The notes below the pieces were generated by a model. It was not told where the DNA came from, did no database searches, and was given only the letters and a program-made list of their open reading frames with translations. Source: JAGNRR01 sp965230665 (GTDB lineage: Bacteria; Bacteroidota; Bacteroidia; Chitinophagales; Chitinophagaceae). From it: 64,000 nucleotides of DNA. The position numbers were made by a program, and so were the translations under genes. Positions 43,058-52,896 of the stretch are shown piece after piece. The stretch is from assembly GCA_965230665.1 (NCBI GenBank), contig CBDDLM010000004.1, positions 1,240,001-1,304,000 on the forward strand. Direction: 5' to 3'. Every line of letters starts with the position of its first letter. Positions within the stretch are counted from its first letter, which is position 1.

Positions 43058-45076
43058 CTATTTGATCATTATTTTCTGCCTATACTTTTTCCTGTCCAAC
43101 TCAAAAGATAAGATATACAGACCTGCAGCTAAACCATCTAATTGAATTGTTCGCTGTTTTACTTGCTCTTCCCGCACAACTTGTCCATTCATAGTACTGA
43201 CTTGAACTATCTTTGGAATATTATCCCCTTTAAATTTCAGCAATCCTGTACTCGGATTTGGAATAATTTGAAGGTCAATCTTTTCCAACGAGCTATTTAA
43301 TGTTGGCCAAAGAAGTATTGCTGCAACGGGCACTCTACCTGAGGTACAGTTCCCCTTAGGGTTAAAACCATGATGATAGAAGACCTCGCCACTAAAATTT
43401 CGTGGACTATAGGTTGCGCCAAATGTATGCGTAACTCCTGTACCGTGCATAACCTTCAACTCTGCATTCGAATAGGTGGTTGCTGCACCATTTCGATAAA
43501 GCAATCTAGAACCACTGGTTTGCATATGAAGATAAACACCTAGTGTGTCGTTTGGATGCAAGGTCACGTCTGAGAAATTAATAGTCTGAACATCTCCTTG
43601 TAAAACCGCATTTACAGTATCGACGCCCCACAGGTTCCATGCACTACTATTCATTTCGTTTCCTATTAAGCTTCCCGTTCTTTGATAACCGACTATGTTT
43701 TGCAAACCCGTCGTATGGATTTTTATTCTAAAGCTGTCTACAACTATTGTATCCGTTGCGACCAAATCAAACATCATACCATTCCAATCTGTAGTTGTGT
43801 TCCATGTTGTAAAAAGTGAAGAAGCAAAATGTAATGGACCGCGCACCGCTTCTGGATAAACAGTTTGATTGGTTGTGACACTATTAATGGGATACTGATT
43901 TCCATATCCAATAATACTTCCTCCAGTAGGTGCATCATACCATACAATGGTATCCTGAGTTCCAGTATTTGCAGTAAGTATTGCATTCGCTCCACTCATA
44001 ACGGTATCATTAAGCACAGCAATAGAAGGGTGTCCGGTAGTGAGCAGTGAAATGGTTGCTGAAGAATCGTTGGAGATATCTGCATCATTGCTTTGATTAA
44101 CGTAAGCGTGATAAGACTGATTTAACCCATTAGCAGAATTAACAGCAAAATGAAATGTATCAGAAACGCAAGCCCCTAATTGGTTAATCGTGTTCTGTCC
44201 AATATTTCCTGTTGTCATTAAAACATGATCTTGATAACGAACCTGCAGGTTTTCCGTAACCGCGCTATTTGCTCCTAAATTTGTGACAACAACGTGTAAC
44301 ATCGTATTACTATCTCCACATATGCTTGTATTGGTCAAATAAATATTGTTGACTATATGATCTGTGTAGGATAATGTATCGGAAACTATGTTCGGTATTC
44401 CTTCTGCAATGACTCGCTGATTTAACTCAGCATGTGCCGTATCATTCATATGTGTTCCATCACCAGAATCGTAAAACGTAGCTAAGCCATCGGTTGCATC
44501 TGCAAATCCTGTCCAAAAGTCAATCGCTTTAGAACCAAAGTAATTGAGTATAGAATCTCGCACGGCGGTTTGTATCGCTTTTTTTGCTGCACTAAAATTC
44601 TTAGGTTGCGTTGTGCAAACCCAAACAGGTATACCCATGCTATCTGCTACGTTAGCGATCGTACGAAAATTAAACATCTGTTCATTGACACCAAATCCGT
44701 TTGAAGCATCATTTGAAGGCATATTTACTATGATTGCATCCGCTCCGAGCGTAATTGCTTGCGAAACATTCTTAGCTGGTGTCACAACTGGTCTATTGGA
44801 GGGAGCAACAAACCAATCTGGCATGATGTGATAAGTAGTAGTACCACCAACGGCCAAATTCGTTACTAGATTATTGGGATTAATATTTTGCAAATAGGTT
44901 CTATATCTGTTGACCCATGCATTCGCAGAATTGGTAGGGCCTGTTCCAGCAGCTGTGGAAGAACCAATCACCACAATATGTATATCAGTAGCACGTGCAC
45001 ATGGGTTAATCGTCACCTGAGCTTGCAATTGCGAAATAAATAGTAAAGAAGCCAAAAGGATAAATAGGTTTTTCAT
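43058..45076 (-). CDS. SGNH/GDSL-type hydrolase with T9SS domain
   Basis: 672 aa from the ATG at 45076, which starts a clean signal peptide (KNLFILLASLLFISQLQAQ); the longer frame overlaps the divergent gene. The SGNH domain (about 30-235) has block I IVVIGSSTAAGTGP (Ser nucleophile), block II GGTTTYH, the Asn block VNMPSND, and the DxxH block DGTHMND. A CARDB-like segment, an Ig-like region and a T9SS type A domain (LQIIPNPSTGLLKF) follow. Likely an extracellular esterase; substrate unknown. Confidence 0.88.
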   Translation of the reverse strand: MKNLFILLASLLFISQLQAQVTINPCARATDIHIVVIGSSTAAGTGPTNSANAWVNRYRTYLQNINPNNLVTNLAVGGTTTYHIMPDWFVAPSNRPVVTPAKNVSQAITLGADAIIVNMPSNDASNGFGVNEQMFNFRTIANVADSMGIPVWVCTTQPKNFSAAKKAIQTAVRDSILNYFGSKAIDFWTGFADATDGLATFYDSGDGTHMNDTAHAELNQRVIAEGIPNIVSDTLSYTDHIVNNIYLTNTSICGDSNTMLHVVVTNLGANSAVTENLQVRYQDHVLMTTGNIGQNTINQLGACVSDTFHFAVNSANGLNQSYHAYVNQSNDADISNDSSATISLLTTGHPSIAVLNDTVMSGANAILTANTGTQDTIVWYDAPTGGSIIGYGNQYPINSVTTNQTVYPEAVRGPLHFASSLFTTWNTTTDWNGMMFDLVATDTIVVDSFRIKIHTTGLQNIVGYQRTGSLIGNEMNSSAWNLWGVDTVNAVLQGDVQTINFSDVTLHPNDTLGVYLHMQTSGSRLLYRNGAATTYSNAELKVMHGTGVTHTFGATYSPRNFSGEVFYHHGFNPKGNCTSGRVPVAAILLWPTLNSSLEKIDLQIIPNPSTGLLKFKGDNIPKIVQVSTMNGQVVREEQVKQRTIQLDGLAAGLYILSFELDRKKYRQKIMIK

Positions 45077-45146
45077 TATGGTTTTAAATATAACATTTAA
45101 CATGCCAAGGTTCAAATACCAGCGACCAAAAAATTATCTTCGCCCT

Positions 45147-45782
45147 ATGAAGGGAAAATTACTTCTTGTATTATCACTTGTGCTATTCGCTGCCTTTGGT
45201 TTTTGGATTATGAAAACCCTGTTCTTAAACAATAGTGAGTTGCTCAACATCCCCGAGAGCGGACTTTCTTTTGAGCTTCCTGAACGAACATTTAAAATGA
45301 TCGAGAGCGAAGGAGAACCGATCCGTATATCTCTGGGACAAGTAAGTAGAAAAGCCGCGGTCATCGAAATCTTATTAGGTGAAAATAATTTGAAAAAGGA
45401 AGAGATTAGAGAAGGGGAAGAAATACAATTTACTTATGAACAAAGTGTATATGCCCTCAAGCTGGAAAATATCAAGGCAAAACTTGTTGGCGAAGAGGTA
45501 GCCTCTTTTCGATTAAGTAAAAAAGGAAGTACTAAACAGGTTCAGGTCGAAAAATCAGTATCCGAATTCATTCATATGATTTCTGAGGAGGATTTTGAAG
45601 TTCTAAAGAAGAAACGCACTTTCTCAAAGCGACGATTTCTTAAAAAACTAAAGTATAAAAGTCGCAAATTGATTACGATTGATGAACTTATTGAAAAAGC
45701 AGAGCAAGATTTCAGCAAAGTAACTATTAAACAAAATGGCAAAGTGTATCCCGTAGCTGTATGGTTGAGTCTGAAAAAATAG
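45147..45782 (+). CDS. Hypothetical membrane-anchored protein
   Basis: 211 aa from the ATG at 45147. The open frame begins at 45078, but a -7-like TATCTTCG lies four bases upstream of 45147, the spacing seen for several other genes here, and this start puts the TM (3-22) at the N-terminus. The exterior part is basic and beta-rich (LSFELPERTFKMIESEGEPIR, RKLITIDELIEKAEQDFSKVTIKQNGKVYPVAVW). No known domain. Overlaps tadA by 22 bp. Confidence 0.65.
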   Translation: MKGKLLLVLSLVLFAAFGFWIMKTLFLNNSELLNIPESGLSFELPERTFKMIESEGEPIRISLGQVSRKAAVIEILLGENNLKKEEIREGEEIQFTYEQSVYALKLENIKAKLVGEEVASFRLSKKGSTKQVQVEKSVSEFIHMISEEDFEVLKKKRTFSKRRFLKKLKYKSRKLITIDELIEKAEQDFSKVTIKQNGKVYPVAVWLSLKK

Positions 45783-46231
45783 AACCCTTTTCTCATGAAT
45801 ACTTCATGCGACAGGCTTATCAAGAGGCTCTAAAAGCATTTGAGCAAGAGGAGGTCCCTATTGGGGCCATTATCGTTCTGAACGATCAAATTATTGGTCG
45901 AGGGTATAACCAGACAGAACAATTAAAGGATGCCACCGCTCATGCAGAAATGATTGCTCTTACCGCTGCTTTTAGTGGTCTAGGCCATAAAATTATTCCT
46001 GAAGCAAAACTTTACGTAACGGTTGAGCCTTGCATGATGTGCTCAGGTGCCTTGTATTGGAGTCGTATTCAGACAGTAGTATATGGAACACCAGACGCGA
46101 AAAGTGGGTTCCTTTCTCAAAGTGAACACCCTTTTTTCAGAAAGAAAGAAATCATCTCCGGCATTCTTGAGAAAGAATGTCGAGATTTAATGCAGAATTT
46201 TTTCGTTTCTAAAAGAAATTCTAAAATCTAA
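45761..46231 (+). CDS. tadA: tRNA-specific adenosine deaminase / nucleoside deaminase
   Basis: 156 aa. Converts the wobble adenosine 34 of tRNA-Arg(ACG) to inosine; guanine or nucleoside deaminases are close relatives. The zinc site is complete: HAE in ATAHAEMIAL with the proton-shuttle Glu, and PCMMC in TVEPCMMCSGAL. GAIIVLNDQIIGRGYNQ is the family N-terminal strand. The FFRKKEIISGILEKECRDLMQNFF tail is typical of TadA. Start overlaps the upstream gene by 22 bp. Confidence 0.92.
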   Translation: MVESEKIEPFSHEYFMRQAYQEALKAFEQEEVPIGAIIVLNDQIIGRGYNQTEQLKDATAHAEMIALTAAFSGLGHKIIPEAKLYVTVEPCMMCSGALYWSRIQTVVYGTPDAKSGFLSQSEHPFFRKKEIISGILEKECRDLMQNFFVSKRNSKI

Positions 46232-46260
46232 ATCTGACTAGATTTAAAGTCGAAAACCTT

Positions 46261-46268
46261 TATTTTTG
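46261..46268 (+). promoter_or_regulatory. -7 element TATTTTTG of the DUF1573 gene
   Basis: Perfect TAnnTTTG match four bases before the ATG at 46273, so the mRNA may be leaderless. Confidence 0.5.
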
Positions 46269-46272
46269 CTGC

Positions 46273-46800
46273 ATGAATTCTACAGTTAAAACAGTGCTGC
46301 TCACTCTTCTAACGTTGTCCGCACTGACCATCGCTATGATAGAAGTCAGTGGTATTAGTACAACTAGACTATCAGATCTATTCAGCTCATCTGAAACTCC
46401 GACTGAAACTACTGAATCTCCAGAAGTAAAAAATGATCCCAACGCTGTTAAGAAAGAGCGTGAAGCACAAATGAGAGATATGGAGCAAACCGAAATCGAA
46501 GTTGAAGAACAAGTACATGTTTTTGAGAGAATTAAAGAAGGCGACAAAGCTCGACATACTTATAAGGTAAAGAACATAGGTGACAAGCCTTTGTTCATTG
46601 CCAATGTGCAAGTTAGCTGTGGTTGTACCGCACCTGAATTTTCTAAAGATCCTGTGCTGCCAGGTCAGATAGGTGAAGTAACTCTTGAATTTAATAGTGC
46701 GGGTAAAGCAGGTCATCAGAAAAAGAATGCTTTAATTATTTGCAACGCGAGTAATGCACCCTACTCTATCGGTTTCGAAGTAGATGTAGATAAGAAATAA
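46273..46800 (+). CDS. DUF1573-domain protein
   Basis: 175 aa. N-terminal TM/signal anchor, an acidic low-complexity linker (about 35-75), then a DUF1573 domain: VHVFERIKEGDKARHTYKVKNIGDKPL, VSCGCTAPEFSKDPVLPGQ and LEFNSAGKAGHQ, an immunoglobulin-like fold with the conserved CGCT pair. Extracytoplasmic; function unknown, though such proteins are abundant in Bacteroidota envelopes. The tatC gene follows after 4 bp. Confidence 0.88.
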   Translation: MNSTVKTVLLTLLTLSALTIAMIEVSGISTTRLSDLFSSSETPTETTESPEVKNDPNAVKKEREAQMRDMEQTEIEVEEQVHVFERIKEGDKARHTYKVKNIGDKPLFIANVQVSCGCTAPEFSKDPVLPGQIGEVTLEFNSAGKAGHQKKNALIICNASNAPYSIGFEVDVDKK

Positions 46801-46804
46801 TAAA

Positions 46805-47644
46805 TTGTTCGGAAGAGGCCAAAATAACGACCAAACGTTTATTGGTCACTTAGAAGCATTTCGCAAACACTTGATACGCATGTCTCTGGCGCTCGTGTTA
46901 TGTGCAATCTTAGCTTTTGTTTTTATTGAGCAAATATTTGATGTCATCATTTTGGCACCAACTCATTCTGATTTTCCACCATATGTTTGGCTGTGTACAA
47001 TCGCTACCAAACTAGGTAGACCTAGTCTTTGTATGGAAGACGTTGCTATTAGTTTTCAAAATGTAAAATTAAGCGGGCAATTTATGATGAGTATTACCTC
47101 CGCACTTGTTTTTGGGTTTATGGCAGCCTTCCCCTATATCATTTATGAACTGTGGCAATTTCTAAAACCAGCTCTTACACCACGGGAATTAAAAATGAGT
47201 CGAGGTATGATTTTTTGGGTTTCGCTACTTTTCTTTCTTGGTGTTGCATTCGGATATTACATCATAACACCTTATACTGTAAACTTCTTTGCAAAGTATA
47301 AGATCAGCCCTCAATTTGAGAACATTATAAAAATTGATGATTATCTAAATACTGTGGTAAGCTTGGCCCTTGGTACGGGTCTTATTTTTGAACTCCCTAT
47401 TCTTATATTTTTTCTCTCCAAAGTAGGTGTAGTGACTCCAAGGTTTCTAAAAGAATACAGAAAATATGCAATTGTTATAGTATTAGTTCTTGCAGCTATT
47501 ATAACACCACCTGATATGATCTCGCAGATAATAGTAGCTATTCCTATTATGATACTATATGAGTTAAGCATACGTATTTCATCTCGTGTAGAGAAAAGAC
47601 AAATTGCTGCAGAAAGGAAACTACTTGATCAATATAATTCATAG
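46805..47644 (+). CDS. tatC: Sec-independent protein translocase TatC
   Basis: 279 aa, starting at TTG 46805. Six TM helices form the receptor of the twin-arginine translocase. TFIGHLEAFRKHLIRM is the conserved cytoplasmic N-terminus that binds the RR signal; FPYIIYELWQFLKPALTPRE (FxxYExWxFxxPxL) and the FELPILIFFLSKVGVVTP motif are diagnostic. The insertion after TM1 (WLCTIATKLGRPSLCMED) has a Cys pair common in Bacteroidota. No tatA nearby. Confidence 0.95.
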   Translation: MFGRGQNNDQTFIGHLEAFRKHLIRMSLALVLCAILAFVFIEQIFDVIILAPTHSDFPPYVWLCTIATKLGRPSLCMEDVAISFQNVKLSGQFMMSITSALVFGFMAAFPYIIYELWQFLKPALTPRELKMSRGMIFWVSLLFFLGVAFGYYIITPYTVNFFAKYKISPQFENIIKIDDYLNTVVSLALGTGLIFELPILIFFLSKVGVVTPRFLKEYRKYAIVIVLVLAAIITPPDMISQIIVAIPIMILYELSIRISSRVEKRQIAAERKLLDQYNS

Positions 47645-47698
47645 TCTTTTCAATTCATTATCAAAATAAGGCTAATAACTTGTATAACTTTATGGTTC

Positions 47699-48199
47699 AT
47701 GAAAAATACATTTCTATTACTGAGTCTTCTATTTTGTACCCTTAATACCGTTAGCGCTCAAGATAACGTTGCGGAAATAGCACATGCATTTATCAAAGCT
47801 GTTAAAACCAATGATCTATCAGTCATAAAAGGACGGTATCTTGATGTAAAATCTGCTTATGCTATTCTCCCTAAAGAAAGTACTGGGATGAATGCTGTTC
47901 AAAAGAATGAAACCTTCATAAAACCACTTTATAAAAGATTTTCTGAGAATTTCGAAAAGATTCAAGATCAAATAAAAAATGGTAATATCGATGTACGAAA
48001 AATAGACCTAGTATCCTATAAATTAGAAAAAATAGATCTGAAAGCCGCAGAAGCTCAAGGTAAACAAAAACTACCCCAAGCAATGAGTCTTTTTTTTAAC
48101 TATAAAAAGAAAGAACATATTATTCCTATTTCAGTCGTTGAAATTGATGAACGCTGGTACATCCTTGAAATTCTTTATACGACTGATTTGTTTAAATAA
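47699..48199 (+). CDS. Hypothetical secreted protein
   Basis: 166 aa with a signal peptide (KNTFLLLSLLFCTLNTVSAQ). The mature part has a helical first half (AEIAHAFIKAVKTNDLSVIKG) and ends in an NTF2-like pattern (IIPISVVEIDERWYILEIL). No name can be given. Ends 1 bp before the convergent propeller gene stop. Confidence 0.7.
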   Translation: MKNTFLLLSLLFCTLNTVSAQDNVAEIAHAFIKAVKTNDLSVIKGRYLDVKSAYAILPKESTGMNAVQKNETFIKPLYKRFSENFEKIQDQIKNGNIDVRKIDLVSYKLEKIDLKAAEAQGKQKLPQAMSLFFNYKKKEHIIPISVVEIDERWYILEILYTTDLFK

Positions 48200-48200
48200 G

Positions 48201-51032
48201 CTATTCTTCTTCAATGATTTTAAAAGGAGTTCTTGTCCTTTGACCTGATGCATCTTCTATTTCAATAAAATATTTTCCTACTGGTAAATAATACATCCCA
48301 TCATCGGACTTATTTATTGACTCTGGGAGATTTTGTTCATTTTCCTCTAATACACTTAAGTCATAAGATATGGTATTCCAGCCTTTCCCAGCGGATATTG
48401 GTTTACGATACAATGTTCTTCTTCTTGAAGAAAGAATACGCAATTCCCCTTCTCCATGATACTCGGTAAAAAAATGAATGGGTAACATATTCCTATGGGG
48501 TTCTGCATAAATAGACCACTTTTTACCTAAAGTGTTATCATACTTCCTTTCTTCTATAGGCAAAATCGTTAACGGCTTTCCAGCGTGATCATTTAATTTT
48601 TGTACTAACTCCAACGAGGAAATGTATATGGATCGACCATGTGTTCCTAATACGATTTCATTGTCTCTTTTTTGAATAGCAATATCATGTACTGCTACTC
48701 GTGGTAATCCACCACGCCATGGGTAAAAGTCGCCACCATTATTTAAGGAAACATAGAGTCCATTATCTGTTCCAACATAAACGATGTTTGATTTTTTGGG
48801 GTCCTCTTTTATCACGTTAATGGGTTCATGCGGTAAAGAGGTATGTAAAGTAGTCCAAGTCATCCCATAATCATCGCTGCGATATAAATAGGGTGAAAAG
48901 TTATCATCCCTATATGCATTTAGTGTAACATATACTCTCCCTTCTTTATGTGCACTACTCGTTACCCGACTTACCCACTTTCCTTTGGGTAGGCCTTTTG
49001 AAATATCAATCCAGTTGTAACCTACGTCATCACTTCGCCAAAGGTTGCCATCATCGGTCCCAATATAAATGAGTCCAAATTTTTTCGGACTCTCCGAGAT
49101 AGTGGTTAGCGTTCCAAATGGAACATTCCCTTTATGGCGAGCAGCGGTTAAATCATCGCTTAAGGTTTTAAGATCTCCTCCTTTTTTCATAGACCGATGA
49201 AATTTGTTACTCCCATAATAGAAGATATCTTGATTATGTTGGCTTAAGGAGATAGGAGTTTGCCAATTAAATCGAAAAGGTTTTTCTCCTATATCATGTG
49301 TTGGTTTGATGGCAATCATTTTACCGCTTCCCTTCCGCATATAGTTACCAAACTGGTAGCCAAGATAAACCGTTTTATTATCCCGTGTATCAACCTGCAC
49401 CTGCATTCCATCTCCGCCACCTAATCGTTTGTAACCATATTGTCCCTGTTGTAACCAGCGTGTATTTTCTTTATTCTTACTGCTTCCTGCCCAAGTTCCG
49501 TTATCTTGCAGACCTCCATAAATATTATAAGGTTTCGCATTATCTACAGCTACGGTATAGAACTGTCCAACGGCCGGTGTGTTACATATTGACCAATGTT
49601 CACCCTCATCATAGCTTATATTGATTCCTCCATCATTACAAGAAATAATATGCTTTTCATTCTGTGGATTAATCCAAAATCTATGATAATCTGGATGGCA
49701 ATTGTCTCCATCTTTTTGTACAAATGATCGACCTCCATTATTACTAAAAAGCATAGGATAGCCTCCAATCCAAACTTTATTCTCATTCTTTGGAGAGACA
49801 CTTATCGTACCGAAATAATATCCGTAAGTAAAATATACTCCTTCCAGTAGTTTATCGTTCGTTTTCTTCCAACTCTTTCCTCCATTATCGCTTCTATAGA
49901 CTTCTGCACCTATAACAGGTGTATTAAATAAACTAGCATCAGCGTCTGCCAATTTCCATTTTCCAATATCTGCTATCGTATATTTTCCAGAACGTATCGC
50001 AGCTCGTATACGCTCTGCATTATATTTTTTGGGATAGCGGTTCTGCTTTAAATAATCATTCAATTTTTTATCGGATAATGCATCAAATGACTGGTCGCTC
50101 ATATCTAGAAAATCTGTCGCCTTTATCACATTATTTTCTTTACGGTCCGTTTGTTTAAAATTATTGTCTAAAAATGCATAGATTACTTTAGTATTAGCTG
50201 GACTGGTTGCCAAACCAATTCTTCCGACTCCATCCCCTTGAGGGAAACCATTTTTTCCGTCTGTAAGTTTTTTCCAGCTTGTGCCAGCATCTGTACTTTT
50301 CCATATTGCTGAACCTCGTCCACTCCCATTAAAATGCCACGCCTTTCTCGTTCGTGTCCAAGTAGCGGCGTACAATTCTTTTGGGTTTATCGGGTTGCTA
50401 ATTAAATCAACACAACCTGTGCTATCATTCACATAAAGTGTCTTTTTCCAACTTCGCCCTCCCGTGTTCGTCATAAAAATGCCGCGTTGCGAGTTCGTTG
50501 TATACAAATGTCCTAATGCGGCCACCCAAGCTGTATTTTTATCAGTAGGGTGAAGTACAATTTTTCCAATATGATGTGTTTCCTCTAAGCCATAATGTTC
50601 CCAATTGACCCCTCGATCATAGGTTTTAAATATACCCAGCCCGGCATATGATGAACGCGATGAATTAACTTCTCCAGTGCCGACCCACAAAATATTATCT
50701 TTCCAGTTCATCGCCATATCGCCTATTGTATGCGTTGCCTCATGATCAAAAATGGGTTTAAAGGATAAGCCATTATTATCTGTATGCCAAATACCTCCAC
50801 TTGCATATGCAACAAAAAACTCATTCGGGTTGTTGGGATTGACTTCTACATCAACAACGCGTCCACTCATTATAGTAGGACCAACAGAACGGAATTTCAC
50901 ACTATCTAGATAATGCTCTTGCCCATGAACCTTTTGAAAGGATTGTAGACGTTCTACCGCAGTTGAAACATCCTGCGCAAAAGACACTTTATTCAATAAC
51001 AAAAAGATAATAATTGTGAAAAACTTATACAT
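48201..51032 (-). CDS. Secreted VPS10/BNR-repeat propeller protein
   Basis: 943 aa with a signal peptide. Many sortilin/BNR-type units run through the chain (HTDNNGLSFKPIFD, KTYDRGVNWEHYG, RSDNGGKSWKKTND, RSDDYGMTWTTLH), forming two propellers. The opening FRSVGPTIMSGRVVDVEVNP is typical of the Bacteroidota family often annotated as glycosyl hydrolase, though no glycosidase active site is visible. The C-terminal region is beta-sandwich-like, ends GQRTRTPFKIIEEE, and lacks a T9SS domain, unlike the other large secreted proteins here. Confidence 0.85.
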   Translation of the reverse strand: MYKFFTIIIFLLLNKVSFAQDVSTAVERLQSFQKVHGQEHYLDSVKFRSVGPTIMSGRVVDVEVNPNNPNEFFVAYASGGIWHTDNNGLSFKPIFDHEATHTIGDMAMNWKDNILWVGTGEVNSSRSSYAGLGIFKTYDRGVNWEHYGLEETHHIGKIVLHPTDKNTAWVAALGHLYTTNSQRGIFMTNTGGRSWKKTLYVNDSTGCVDLISNPINPKELYAATWTRTRKAWHFNGSGRGSAIWKSTDAGTSWKKLTDGKNGFPQGDGVGRIGLATSPANTKVIYAFLDNNFKQTDRKENNVIKATDFLDMSDQSFDALSDKKLNDYLKQNRYPKKYNAERIRAAIRSGKYTIADIGKWKLADADASLFNTPVIGAEVYRSDNGGKSWKKTNDKLLEGVYFTYGYYFGTISVSPKNENKVWIGGYPMLFSNNGGRSFVQKDGDNCHPDYHRFWINPQNEKHIISCNDGGINISYDEGEHWSICNTPAVGQFYTVAVDNAKPYNIYGGLQDNGTWAGSSKNKENTRWLQQGQYGYKRLGGGDGMQVQVDTRDNKTVYLGYQFGNYMRKGSGKMIAIKPTHDIGEKPFRFNWQTPISLSQHNQDIFYYGSNKFHRSMKKGGDLKTLSDDLTAARHKGNVPFGTLTTISESPKKFGLIYIGTDDGNLWRSDDVGYNWIDISKGLPKGKWVSRVTSSAHKEGRVYVTLNAYRDDNFSPYLYRSDDYGMTWTTLHTSLPHEPINVIKEDPKKSNIVYVGTDNGLYVSLNNGGDFYPWRGGLPRVAVHDIAIQKRDNEIVLGTHGRSIYISSLELVQKLNDHAGKPLTILPIEERKYDNTLGKKWSIYAEPHRNMLPIHFFTEYHGEGELRILSSRRRTLYRKPISAGKGWNTISYDLSVLEENEQNLPESINKSDDGMYYLPVGKYFIEIEDASGQRTRTPFKIIEEE

Positions 51033-51076
51033 AATAATGAAAATGCTTAACTAATTTAGCTTAGTAAGCTACGATA

Positions 51077-51811
51077 GTGAAGAAAATTGTTATATATTTT
51101 ATTTTAATCTGTGCTACCACAAATATTTGCGCGCAGACAACTATTAAATTAGAACCAAATCAATTCGAGCTGTCTGTTGGGGGTGATACCATCAATAGAA
51201 CTGATCATAATGGAAACCGGATTGGTGTGTGGAGTATTTACTATGAAAGTAGATTTGGTGATGACTCATACTACGAAGTAGGTACGTTTAGCAAAAATAG
51301 AAAACAAGGTTCTTGGAAAACCTTTTCGAAAAATGGGCTCCTTTTAAAAGAGACGACTTATCATAATAACTATAAGAATGGTGAAAGTAAGTTTTATGAA
51401 GAAGGACGCCTGGTCTGTATTGGACAATATAAAGCATTAAGAACGGACGTAGCCTATGACACAATAGAAGTTGAAAACCCAGTAACACATGAGTATAATG
51501 AGCGTATTATTGCTACGTCTTTGGGATCCGTCAGACATGGGTTATGGGTTTATTATAAACCTCCCTTCAACGAAATTAGGAGGATTGAAGAATATCAACT
51601 CGATGACTTGATCTATGAACAGGATTATACCACTAAATCCGACAGCATCGCCATCCAAAATCGATTGGCCAAATATCCGCACACTTCTGGGAAACTACCC
51701 ATTGGAATTTGGGGTAACAAGAAAAACCGAACTCCTCCACGTTATACTGACTTTCCTACCAATATGAAATACATAAAGCCTAATCCAGGAAAGAAAAAGG
51801 TGCAGAACTAA
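51077..51811 (+). CDS. MORN/YwqK-like repeat secreted protein
   Basis: 244 aa from a GTG start, with a signal peptide (KIVIYFILICATTNICAQ). Repeats of the form GxxxGxWxxYYE/NGxLxxExxYxNNxKNGExKFYEEGRL match MORN-like or YwqK-type repeats. Members are often labelled antitoxins, but no toxin gene is adjacent and the protein is exported. Function unknown. Divergent from the propeller gene across 44 bp. Confidence 0.75.
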   Translation: MKKIVIYFILICATTNICAQTTIKLEPNQFELSVGGDTINRTDHNGNRIGVWSIYYESRFGDDSYYEVGTFSKNRKQGSWKTFSKNGLLLKETTYHNNYKNGESKFYEEGRLVCIGQYKALRTDVAYDTIEVENPVTHEYNERIIATSLGSVRHGLWVYYKPPFNEIRRIEEYQLDDLIYEQDYTTKSDSIAIQNRLAKYPHTSGKLPIGIWGNKKNRTPPRYTDFPTNMKYIKPNPGKKKVQN

Positions 51812-51817
51812 GCTGTC

Positions 51818-52207
51818 CTACTTTGATTCGGAGCTTTCAAGCATCTTTTTGAACGCCTTTTCCATCCGCTTTCCTATTTTGGCCATGCTTTGTTCCAGCT
51901 CTTTGGTATCGGCGTTTTGCTCTATTTCTTTTGCCAATTTATTCATTGTTTTCAAGAATTGAGTCATATCAATATTTTCAATAATCAAAGCTAAACCTTC
52001 TATATTATCTTCTAATGTATGCGCAGTCTTGTCAATAGTACGATTTACAGCATTCCAATCAGTATGCTCAATCGCCTTCTCTAATTGTTTAATGCTTTTA
52101 TTGATCTCTTGCGAGACTTTTTTTGCATCTTTCTCAGTTATCGTTTGCGCTTGTGTAAAAAAACCAAAACTAAATAATGCAACTAATAATAGAATTCCTC
52201 TTTTCAT
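51818..52207 (-). CDS. Small secreted helical protein
   Basis: 129 aa: signal peptide (RGILLLVALFSFGFFTQAQ) and an almost wholly helical, highly charged mature part (KKVSQEINKSIKQLEKAIEHTD, KRMEKAFKKMLESSESK). Likely periplasmic and oligomeric. No family recognised. Same strand as the gene at 52276, 68 bp downstream of it. Confidence 0.7.
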   Translation of the reverse strand: MKRGILLLVALFSFGFFTQAQTITEKDAKKVSQEINKSIKQLEKAIEHTDWNAVNRTIDKTAHTLEDNIEGLALIIENIDMTQFLKTMNKLAKEIEQNADTKELEQSMAKIGKRMEKAFKKMLESSESK

Positions 52208-52275
52208 AACAATTCAAATTTCGTTAGAATTGTTGAGGTATAAGCCTTAGATATTGTTAAATAGCAAGCACCCTA

Positions 52276-52869
52276 CTACTTGATTCCCTTCTTATCCAAA
52301 TATCGCCCCAAGGCCTTACCAGCTTTAGCATAAGCCTCTGTAATCCTGCCGCCATTATCGAAATCCATCCCTCCAAAAACTCTTCCTGTGGCTTTTAAAA
52401 CGGAGACGGTTCCTATAACATGACTAGGATCCGATTTCTTCGCAAAATCTATTACAATACTAACAAGTGCATCTTTACGTGTAATACCTACATTAAAACC
52501 TGGCTCTACAAAAATTGTTTTAACTGTAGCCATATATTCACCTCCTTCCATTGCAAAATGAGCTTTCCGGCAATTTTCACTCAAAAGCTTAAGAAATTTC
52601 GGCTCATGACGAGCAGCTCGATCTCCAAACCATGATTTTTTCCATTTATCACCTTTTCCAGCCTCCTTTTTGTTATAGTCTTTTACCTTTTTTTCAATGT
52701 ATTTTGCCTCAGGTATTTTTTTCTTACCAATTAGTATCTCACTATAATCAAAAGTCAATTGAATCGTCTTTCCTTTTAGGTCACTCAAGTTCCCTTTCTT
52801 GCTAACTTTCTGTGCGATCAGGGAGAATGAACATACTATTGACAATAATAACAAACTTATTTTTTTCAT
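52276..52869 (-). CDS. Hypothetical secreted protein
   Basis: 197 aa with a signal peptide (KKISLLLLSIVCSFSLIAQ). The mature part is basic, contains WKKSWFGDRAARHEPKFLKLL, ends in FGGMDFDNGGRITEAYAKAGKALGRYLDKKG, and resembles lipoprotein-like proteins of Bacteroidota without known role. It starts 27 bp after the last gene of the pigment operon and may be its distal member, but its content gives no link to pigment synthesis. Confidence 0.7.
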   Translation of the reverse strand: MKKISLLLLSIVCSFSLIAQKVSKKGNLSDLKGKTIQLTFDYSEILIGKKKIPEAKYIEKKVKDYNKKEAGKGDKWKKSWFGDRAARHEPKFLKLLSENCRKAHFAMEGGEYMATVKTIFVEPGFNVGITRKDALVSIVIDFAKKSDPSHVIGTVSVLKATGRVFGGMDFDNGGRITEAYAKAGKALGRYLDKKGIK

Positions 52870-52896
52870 ACTTTAGGGTTTAATACATCTAATTTA

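Noticed and set aside
51077..51811. Toxin-antitoxin module, because YwqK-like repeat proteins are often labelled antitoxins
   Set aside because: The protein has a signal peptide and no toxin-like gene is adjacent.
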